Of a stretch of DNA of 64,000 nt, positions 56,401-64,000 are shown one piece after another (positions within the stretch are counted from its first letter, which is position 1; each line of letters opens with the position of its first letter). The stretch comes from Desmodus rotundus. Taxonomy: Eukaryota > Chordata > Mammalia > Chiroptera > Phyllostomidae. The stretch covers positions 81,433,161 through 81,497,160 of the forward strand of contig NC_071391.1 of assembly GCF_022682495.2 (NCBI RefSeq), in the 5' to 3' direction. The translations under genes were made by a program, and so were the position numbers. Under the pieces are notes generated by a model that saw only the letters and a list, made by a program, of their open reading frames with translations, was not told the DNA's origin and did not search any database.

Positions 56401-57585
56401 TGTCTTACTTCTCTAGAAGACCTGAAATATTCCCTTTTTAACAAGGGAAGGACTAAGTTCTAGGCTTCCATGATTTCCTCAGCCTTTCAAGCAGTTCAAC
56501 TGCATGTTCAAAAGTAGTAACTGTTCTGTATTTTATTTCCTCAACTTGTTCATGGTTTTGAATTTCCTATCTTAGAAGCTCTGTTATAGGCATGTTTATT
56601 ATACCATTTTACATTATTCTGGAAGCAGACAGGTTACAAATCTAGGGCCCCTAGGTGGGTGACTAGCTATAGGATGGCCAGCCTTGATAATAAAATAGGT
56701 TATTTCTTAAAAATTCAAACATATTGGAACATCTGAATCCAAATAAGGGATTCCTTTAATAGGGAAACCTCCAGAGGCTAAAGGCACAAGTGATAAATGA
56801 TAAATTATTTAAAAGACTCAAATGACTCCTCCTTGAGAATTACCTTTAATATCTATGGCATAATCTTTCCACTCTGAAAATGATAGAAAATTGATATTGT
56901 GAATCAAGTGTTTAATTTTTAGAAAAAGATAAAAGTTATTCAGAACTATACCTATTGACCAAGAGGAGTGATTAAACTAAGTTTTGGACTAAAGTCAGAT
57001 GCTGATGCAAAATATAAGATTGATTCATTTTCTCATGGGGTTTATGAATAGGTTATAAAGACTTTTTCAAATCCTAATCAGGATACACTTCAGAGGAAGT
57101 TGCCTAGAAAGCCAGTGAAAGAAGTTACTTTGGAAAGAGGGGACTGCCCTCCTGGTGGGCATGACAGTTGGAGGTAGGAGGGTCACAGTGAGGGAGGCCA
57201 AGAGGGCTCACATGATGGCCATCAGAATATGAGCCTAATGTGGCCAGGGAGTGTTTGAATTAGGCTTCTTAGAAGCAAAAGAGTATGGAGAGGGTGATAT
57301 TAAAAGTCATAGGACTCTTGCTCCCCTGTTTAGTACAGATCAAATCACCATGGAGAAAAACATCAGGAATTCTCATTTAAAGGGCCAAGCTTGAAGGAGA
57401 CATGAAAGGGGAAAGCACAACATAGTGACAGCAGATGCAAATAAGAGGAGGAGAAATGAAAGTCTCCTCCTCTGAAGCTAACACTTGATAGTCATTGGTA
57501 GATGAGCTATGTATCATGATTCCGAGACACCCAATTTATTTTGCCTAGATCTAGTTGAACAGTAATTTTCATTTTTCAAAGAACT
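56401..57585. other. No gene seen
   Basis: Unique-looking sequence without notable frames. Confidence 0.35.
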
Positions 57586-57589
57586 GTTA

Positions 57590-57790
57590 CCTTCTTGTTT
57601 CAGTAAATTCTCCTTGAATCCTCATGAAGTGAATGGGGTAGGTTATATTACAAAACACATTTGATAGTAAGAAGACTAAGACTCAAATTCATTATAAAAT
57701 TGCTCAAAGTCATTCAATGTATTAGTGACTAAACTATCAGTAGAACCTTGATTTGCTGTTCTCAACTTGTGACTGTAACTATCTGCTTTT
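57590..57790 (-). repeat. MIR SINE, antisense
   Basis: 'aatcctcatgaagtgaatgg' near 57616, 'gctcaaagtcattcaatgta' near 57702 and 'tcagtagaaccttgatttgc' near 57738 follow reverse MIR order. Confidence 0.6.
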
Positions 57791-57949
57791 CCACTCTCTT
57801 TATCAACAAAGAGATATAAATTCTACTATTTCTACAGAGAAATGAACACTGTAACCTTATCAGTCTTTTCTAAAATCTTAGAAGTAATATAAAAAGTAGC
57901 ATTGAAAATTTCAGAAGTCTCTACTGATAACTTATATCTGAAAACCTAA

Positions 57950-58345
57950 GAAGACAGGCGCCCTTTGTTGTATTTCACACAAGTTAAACTGCCTGTCACC
58001 CTCTTCCTCTTGAACAGAGCAAAGGGGCACAAATTATCTTCCTGGTGATTTTAAGCTGCACCTCCTTTTGACAAATGCAATCTTCATTGACCATCCAGCT
58101 CTGCTTCCTAAAACATCCACAATGGCAGAGACTCCATGAGTCATATTTGTCAGCCCAACCTTGCTAATTACCTGCAAGACAGATGCAGAGCAGCAGGCCA
58201 CTTCCAAGCTCTCTGACTCACCTCACTGCTCACCAATTAGCAAATTAGCAGGCCAAATGGAGGCCCAGCAGTATTTGAGCGCTTGGTGCCTTGAAACCCA
58301 AACCAAATCATTTGCTCCTAAATCTGAGTTTGATACAAATCCCTA
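57950..58345. promoter_or_regulatory. Candidate conserved non-coding element
   Basis: A repeat-free, compositionally balanced stretch dense in short motifs: TGAGTCAT (AP-1-like) near 58137, GCTAATTACC near 58163 and CCAATTAGCAAATTAGCAGG at about 58232-58251 (paired homeodomain-type ATTAG cores). Such clustering is common in developmental enhancers. This is inference from motif content only; conservation was not tested. A 61-codon frame (58161-58346) covers it but has no coding features. Confidence 0.3.
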
Positions 58346-58484
58346 AAGCATGCAAGGATAGGCTAAAGCATATACGCTTCAAGGATGGAAACTCTCATTG
58401 ATTTCTTTGTCTTCAGCACTGGTAATATATTAACAACATAGGTGGTATTTAGGAAGTTGAAGTGGGTGAAGGATAGAAAAGGGA

Positions 58485-58650
58485 AATGATAGAAGGGAGA
58501 GAGAAAGAGAGGGAGGGTGGGAGGGAGAGAGGAAGGGAGGGAGAAGGAATGGAAGGGAAGGGAAGGAAGTGGGAGGGAAGGGGAGGGAAGGAAAATGGGG
58601 GAAATAGGAAGGAGGGTGAAAAAGAGAAAAGGAGGTAGGAGGGAGTCAGG
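58485..58650 (+). repeat. (GGGA)n/(GGAA)n polypurine tract
   Basis: About 165 bp almost without pyrimidines on the plus strand, in irregular GGGA/GGAA units. It yields the Ser/Pro/Phe-rich minus frame 58449-58682, which is not a gene. Confidence 0.95.
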
Positions 58651-59680
58651 TCCTCAGTCCCTGTCCCTGGACTTTCTGGCAAAGAAAAGAAGTTAGATCT
58701 CTCATCAATAATGTCAGCTTCAGCCTGCTTTCTTATTTTCAGCCCTCAATGATTTTAATGAAGAACAGTTATAAAAATATGTGTTTTATGTTCATAAAAA
58801 ACTGCCAGGAAACAGAGCAAAAGGAAAACAGGGAGTTGATTCTACCCAAAGGCATTTTCACCAGTAATTTTTTGCTTGCTTTCTCTCTGTGAGCTATGCC
58901 CACCTCAGGAGATTTCATCTGGATAAAATAAAAAGAAAAAAATAAAGGAAAAGACTCCTACTAGGACTCATGGAGTCTGATTATTAGTTGAACTCTGGCT
59001 TCTGGGGCCATATGTTTACCAAGGAGACGGTAGAGGTAACAATCTCCCCAGGGACAGGCCCATCTTCTCTGAAACTTCTGCCAGTCTGCCCTCCGACTAT
59101 GCTGACATGGCTATCTGTGGCCAGCTAGCTCCCAGCCAGGATCTTCCATGCGATGGCTTATGTAGGTCTGGCCTCATGCATTCACTGTGCAAGTATTTCT
59201 TGATTGTCTACCAGGTGTCAGGCACTGTGCCTTACCTCCCATCCCTTCCTGCCCAGTAGTACCGTGGAAGAAATCAGAAGTTTGTGGCCAAGGGTGATGC
59301 CTCCCAAGCCTTGTGCTCAGTTTAAACCTTCTGGACTTCTTCCCAGGCACCTGTGGAGGGCAGTAGAACTCTTGAACCCATTGAGGGACCATAACCTCAT
59401 TTACTAACACATAAGGTTTACACTCCTTTGCCTGGTTTTCAAGAATTTCCTCATTCAGCTGCACCAGGCCAGCTTCTCCCTGGTTGCACAAGTATGCCCA
59501 GCTCCCATGCCTTCTTTCACATCACAGCCACTGCTAGCTCATAGGGTGCCTTTGTACAAATTAGAAACAAGAAACTCTCCTTCTATTTGATAGACGTTTG
59601 TTCAGAATATGCTAATTTTGTTAAAACAAGACACTTTACTCTTAGCCTCCAGAAAAGAGTAATGTGCTAGAAAGCAATAG
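58651..59680. other. No gene seen
   Basis: Unique-looking. 'tctaccaggtgtcaggcact' near 59208 is probably an L2/MIR terminal trace. A 105-codon minus frame (59174-59491) crosses it and has no domain. Confidence 0.35.
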
Positions 59681-59684
59681 GGGG

Positions 59685-60000
59685 ACTTCTTCAGACAGGG
59701 TGGTTAGGGAAGGCCACTCTGAAGAGCTAACATTTGAATGATGAGAAGTTGTCCATGCAAGGATCCTGGGATCAAAATTGCAGTTAGAAGGAACAACAAG
59801 GACAGAGGCTAATAGGCAGGACTGTGTTTGGCATGTGCACGTGCCAGGAAGGATGAACCCCTATGGGAGAGTGGGTAGGAAATAAAGTCAAAGAATTAGG
59901 CAGGGCCTAGAGCATGTGAAATTTTGTAGCAATGTTAAGGAGTTTGGATTTTATTCTAGAATTTTAAACAAAACTTAAAACAAGTAAGTTATGGGATTTG
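59685..60000 (-). repeat. L2 LINE fragment, antisense
   Basis: 'agggaaggccactctgaaga' near 59707, 'aacatttgaatgatgagaag' near 59729, 'cagggcctagagcatgtgaa' near 59902 and 'ttaaggagtttggattttat' near 59935 follow reverse L2 order. Confidence 0.7.
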
Positions 60001-60750
60001 TTTTAACTTTTTAAGAAATCCCTCATATGCACTGTAGACAATGAATTGTAGGAGCTAGAATGACTAGGAACACTAGCTGAGTATGGGACAGTTGGACAGT
60101 CTATCTAATGTCCAAGGATGCCTTCCAATTTTGACATTCCATAATCCCGCTTCGGCAACAATTCTCACCACGCATATGGTTCTGTGTTCCTAGTTGCAAA
60201 TGGCAGGTTCCATTTTAAGCAGAAAAGGGATTAGTTTGGGATTTTAGGTAATTCTCAGAATTTAGGAAGAGCCTATGGAAACTGCCTTGAGAACAAGCTT
60301 CCAGGAGGAGTGTCCAAACCATGTGACAAGACCAGCTTCATAGGGGTACAGCTGTTCTGCTGAGCTCTAAATGCTAGAATCCACTTGTCTACAGCCTCTG
60401 GCAGTGAGGTGCCTCCTGCGTGAAAATAGTTCCTGGGATCTTGCTGCTTTTGCTGCTTCCACCCCACCACAGGAGCCCAGTAACTTGAAGTGGGGATTGG
60501 GCTCCAACACCACCAAAGTTGGAGCAGGCAGCTTCTTCCCAAGACTTTAGAAGGTCCTGGGGCCAGAAGTGGGGGGGTGCAGCTGAAGACTGTATCAGAA
60601 AGCAGGAGCACAAACACTGTTGTGACCAAAGCAGGATGCCAAGACTAAAGGAACCAGAGGTCTAGAACAAGTCTGCGGACAAAGCCCTAAGTCACTGGGC
60701 TAGGAAGATGAGATCAAACTGATAGAAAGCTAGGAACCTGAGAAAATATG
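60001..60750. other. No gene seen; possible old repeat at 60190-60480
   Basis: 'ttgcaaatggcaggttccat' near 60195 recalls the same unnamed ancient repeat suspected at 17940. Overlapping minus frames of 118 and 74 codons (60273-60629, 60389-60613) have no recognisable domain. Confidence 0.35.
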
Positions 60751-60754
60751 CATT

Positions 60755-60885
60755 CCCAGAAGTAATTTTACATTTATTTGCATAATAATTTGATTAATGC
60801 CTATCTCTCCTACTAGAATATAAGCTCTACAAAGACAGGGACGGTACTATATTCATGTTCTCACCATGAAATAGCTTCAGAATGC
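60755..60885 (+). repeat. L2 LINE 3' end
   Basis: 'catttatttgcataataatt' near 60771, 'gaatataagctctacaaaga' near 60817 and 'cagggacggtactatattca' near 60836 are the L2 terminal block. Confidence 0.7.
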
Positions 60886-61099
60886 AACACTACAATCTTC
60901 ATGTTTATTCAGAGTCAGCATAGAAAACAGCCTCATAGCATTTCTGTGATTTCTCCAGCAGGGCTGCTGAAAGCATCATCAGTGAGTTTCCTCAATATAA
61001 GAAACCACCTGAAAAATCCCCTTAAAATTTAGTGCCAGTTGATGATGGTGTTTTATTCCTTGATCTGCGCTTGTTTCAGGGGTGTATCTGCTTGTGAAA

Positions 61100-62080
61100 A
61101 TTTGTTGAATTTAACACATGATGTGGGCTTATGAGCCAAGGGATCCTGCAATGCTAGTTGCTCTGGTATGTAAGGTTGCTGTTGGAGCCTCTGGCACACC
61201 ACAGGAGGAAAATTATAGAACTCTAGCCTTCTGGAGCAAGCCCATTCTTCAGAGAGCTAGCAGAGTCTGCCAGGCTACAGGGCCCTGGTGTACTTGCAGC
61301 TACTCATCATGATCTGGGTATTATGAGATCCTCCATGTCATAAGGTTAGAAAACACAGAAGTGATATTATCACACACTGGAAATGGTAAACTCAGGACTG
61401 GGCCTGGCCAGGTCCAAGGAGCACAAGTAAGCATCTTGAGCAAGCAGGCCCACATTTTCATGTCACCTGCCTTTGTGCAATTCACACCTATGTTTTCACA
61501 GGGGTTCCCTTTGACCAGCCAACTGAGGAGGAAGAATACTCAGTGTGATTTACACCTGAGCAAGCTCATTACATTGCTGTTAGTGCAAAGTAGACTGCTG
61601 CTGCACTTCACCTACACTCAAGGGTGACTCTAATGGACAATAACAAAGAGGAATACCATCAATGAGTGGAAGTTGCAAGCAGTGAAGCTGCTTGTTTACT
61701 TTGCATGGAGAAAGAAGTCGCCTGAGATTGTGACCTACAGTAAATGACTTGGTTGATTAGAGTCTAAAAGAAACAGGATTGAAATATGAGAGATAAGAAA
61801 TCTGGGAAAGAGGCATATAAATGGACCAAAGGAAGTGAGCACAAAGCATGTAGGTCTTTGTTCCCTGATACTAATGCCCACCAGGGAGGAGGCACTCAAC
61901 AAGCAGGAGAGTAGGATGGCTCATCCCATGGATGCCAGCTACCGCAGGGCTTGCAGCATGGGCATTTATGGAGGGAGGCTATGCCCCACAGTACTGACTC
62001 CGTATTACCAAGGATGCGTGCTCAGAATGCCAGCAGTAGCAGCAGAGACTGCACTAAACCCTCAACTGACATAATTCCCT
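61100..62080 (+). pseudogene. Endogenous retrovirus pol relic: end of RT, RNase H, integrase N-terminal part
   Basis: Decayed retroviral pol. A 65-codon open piece (61118-61312) contains NYRTLAFWSKPIL, fitting the RT connection region. It is followed by 'atctgggtattatgagatcc' near 61313 and an RNase H-like section from about 61490. Where pol RNase H normally has its first acidic catalytic motif (about 61555), the codons read differently, so the site is lost. The RNase H end is suggested by 'gggaaagaggcatataaatg' near 61804 and 'tgcccaccagggaggaggca' near 61875. A zinc-finger-like integrase start follows to about 62075. Stops and shifts throughout; no functional product. An ERV-L (class III)-like origin is favoured but not certain. 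Confidence 0.6.
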
Positions 62081-62239
62081 GAGAAAACTAGCCACTTTCA
62101 TGAAACTAATAATACTATTCTGGGTGTGAGTTTATACCATCAGCCCTCAGAACCTATGTCAGCACCATACCTGAAGACTTATAGGATACCAGATTTACCA
62201 GCATAGGATTTTACACAAAATTACTCCAGATCAGACAAT

Positions 62240-62325
62240 GTTTTGTTGTTGTTGTTGTTGTTTTGGGGGGGGGGGTTGGTTGGGGTTTTGGTTTGGGTTG
62301 TAGGGGGGGGAATTGTTGGGGGTTT
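62240..62325 (+). repeat. (GTT)n and G-run tract with quadruplex potential
   Basis: A GTT run (62241-62264) is followed by G-runs at 62265-62275 (11 G), 62282-62285, 62295-62297, 62303-62310 (8 G) and 62318-62322, separated by T-rich loops. It sits between the two retroviral segments. Confidence 0.9.
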
Positions 62326-62439
62326 TTTGCCTAGAAGGCTAAATGATGGGCACATGATCACAGGATGCTTTGGGTTTACCAAGAAACTCGTCACCTGGAT
62401 TCAGTGATCTAAAATGATGATTTCATTATGGATCTACTA

Positions 62440-62960
62440 TAAACCTATTAATGGCTTAGCTAAGGCACTGGCTCTGGAATAACTAACTACCCACAATATT
62501 TGGGTGCTATCTTCCAAGATGCAGTATGTGTATTGAACCATATGGAGCTGTGTATCCAATAACTAGAACACATAATGTACATGTCACAGAGTCAAGGAAT
62601 GAACACAAAATCTACCACTTTCAACATCACTTCCAGAGACCCCTTATGGAATTTCTGCTTCCCACCGCCACATGATGCTGCCAATTAGATGTCCTGGTTA
62701 TTGGGATGAGGGTGGGGTGGGAAGAGACATTCCACTAAAAGATGTTTAAGGATCAAAGTTATGACTCCCTTCTCTGTACGTTCATCATACTGCTGGAACA
62801 AGAGGCAAAGAAGAGAGTATTGATAAAGATCACCAGCCCTGGTTACCTTGAGAAGCTGAGTTCCACTGCACAAGGCAGACAGGAAACTCAAGAGTTTCTT
62901 TATGATGAATCCATGTCAACAGTCCGTGACCATTGTTAATGGGAAATGGATACTTGCAGC
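62440..62960 (+). mobile_element. Endogenous retrovirus 3' internal segment
   Basis: 'gaaccatatggagctgtgta' near 62536, 'ttcaacatcacttccagaga' near 62620, 'aaaagatgtttaaggatcaa' near 62737 and 'caagaggcaaagaagagagt' near 62799 appear to be the 3' internal part of the same ERV family as 61100-62080. The intervening integrase body seems deleted. No LTR was recognised downstream. The short open frames 62685-62891 (minus) and 62742-62939 (plus) are not genes. Confidence 0.5.
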
Positions 62961-63184
62961 CCCCCAAATGCCAGAATAGCAACTCCATAACTTAAGGACT
63001 TAGACATTTTGGAGGTAAGGTCTGAGTTGCACCCTGCCTCCAGCAATGAAACTTCAGTGGCTGAACTAGGGCACAGGGCAAAGGTGGACATTGGAGAAAA
63101 CACTGTAATACAGTGCTGGAAACTGTTGTAGGGGCACGGACTGCATCTTACTCCACTAACCCACCTCTATTGTTTTGCTAACCC
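62961..63184. other. No gene seen
   Basis: Unique-looking sequence, possibly still ERV-derived. Confidence 0.3.
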
Positions 63185-63405
63185 CTATCCAAAGATATCT
63201 TCATTGATTTTAGAGAAAGAAGGAGGGAAAGAGAGAGAGAGAAAAACATTGATATGTGAGAGAAACATCAGTCGGTTTTCTCCCATAAGCACCCCAACTG
63301 GGGATAGAATCCACAACTTAGGTATGTACCCTGAGTCGGGATCAAACCCACAACCTTTGGTGTACTGGATAATGCTCTGAGACACCTAGTCAGAGCCCAT
63401 GTCTA
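63185..63405 (-). mobile_element. VES-type tRNA-derived SINE (bat), antisense, diverged
   Basis: On the minus strand it starts 'gctctgactaggtgtctcag', carries two tRNA-like B-box-type blocks ('gtttgatcc' near 63341, 'gattctatcc' near 63304), then 'gatgtttctctcacatatca' and a TC-rich tail, ending 'aaaatcaatgaagatatctt'. More diverged than the copy at 24758, so of an older subfamily. Confidence 0.8.
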
Positions 63406-64000
63406 TTAACTTTTTTAGAGATTGTAGGTATCCACCAATGGACTGGGCTTAATGAGAGCCATAGGAGATGTGAATGCTTGATGGTGCAAACTGTTGACTT
63501 TAAAAACTTCCCTTTGGTTCACTATCTTAACATGCTCTTGGCCTTAGCTTTCATTCTAGACATATGTATGACAGTTCCATGCAGTCTTTGACCCAGTGCC
63601 TCTCCTCACATACATACCATGGGCTTCATTAAGGGATGCCTGAGGAAACACTATGGGATTTATTCATGCACAACCCAGAAGTAGAGAACAGTTGATATTC
63701 CAAGAGGCAACTCTCAACAAGTGGGGCGTTGTAGCTACTAGATAAATTATTTTCCCTTTGGCCCTCCGGGTAGACTATTTTGAGACACACTGTATACACT
63801 CCCTGAGATCCCAGCAAAATCAAGCACCACAGTAATAACTAATTTGCTGACATACTCTTACCTTTATTTCCCTTCCTGTTCACTTTCCCCAACCACTCAC
63901 TCTTATTCCTTAGGACTACACAAAACAAGCCAAAAAATAAACTGTCTAAATAGAAACTCTGGTTTCAGGCACTAATTTCCAGGACAAGCACAGGCTAAAA
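63406..64000. other. No gene seen
   Basis: Unique-looking sequence to the window end; a 64-codon minus frame (63629-63823) has no features. Confidence 0.35.

Noticed and set aside
1..64000. CRISPR arrays, operons, bacterial genes or replication origins
   Set aside because: No regularly spaced direct repeats, no dense coding, and pervasive mammalian LINE/SINE content.

Overview
This window looks like intergenic or deep intronic DNA from a bat. I find no host protein-coding gene and no RNA gene. Two interspersed elements match the VES-type tRNA-derived SINE of chiropterans (24758-24940 plus; 63185-63405 minus). The L1 3' ends share the bat-like end 'attgattatgctattacagt'. Together they point to a microbat, probably Yangochiroptera; this is inferred from repeat families, not from a gene.

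Layout. 1-1712: a young L1 3' end abuts an older L1 tail that is itself split by a 126-bp mariner-type MITE. 1713-10465: mostly unique sequence with old MIR, L2 and MLT1 relics and a CAT microsatellite. 10466-16610: a decayed L1 with 5'UTR, ORF1 and most of ORF2 but no 3' end, followed by a piece of another L1. 17000-19500: unique DNA plus an antisense L2. 19508-31045: repeat-dense, with an antisense L1 3' end, a sense ORF2-less 'half-L1', an L1 3' end, a VES SINE, an AT microsatellite, two L2 blocks, an antisense half-L1 with 18-bp target duplications that is interrupted by an inverted L1 ORF2 segment, and an antisense L1 nested in an older L1 end. 33285-35690: an hAT-Charlie DNA transposon split by an L1. 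37190-49375: old L1/L2/MIR relics, microsatellites, and a second sense half-L1. 50090-51790: an ancient L1M. 52000-60900: MIR and L2 relics around unique DNA, including a candidate conserved non-coding element near 58000. 61100-62960: a decayed endogenous retrovirus internal region (RNase H/integrase part of pol and a 3' segment), with a G-rich tract between its two pieces.

Nothing here works as a pathway. The informative content is the insertion history: three copies of an L1 derivative carrying 5'UTR-ORF1-3'UTR without ORF2, several datable nested insertions with target-site duplications, and inverted repeat pairs. Long open frames are L1 fragments or chance frames. Family names below come from recalled consensus similarity and were not checked by a database search; boundaries of old repeats are approximate to tens of bases.
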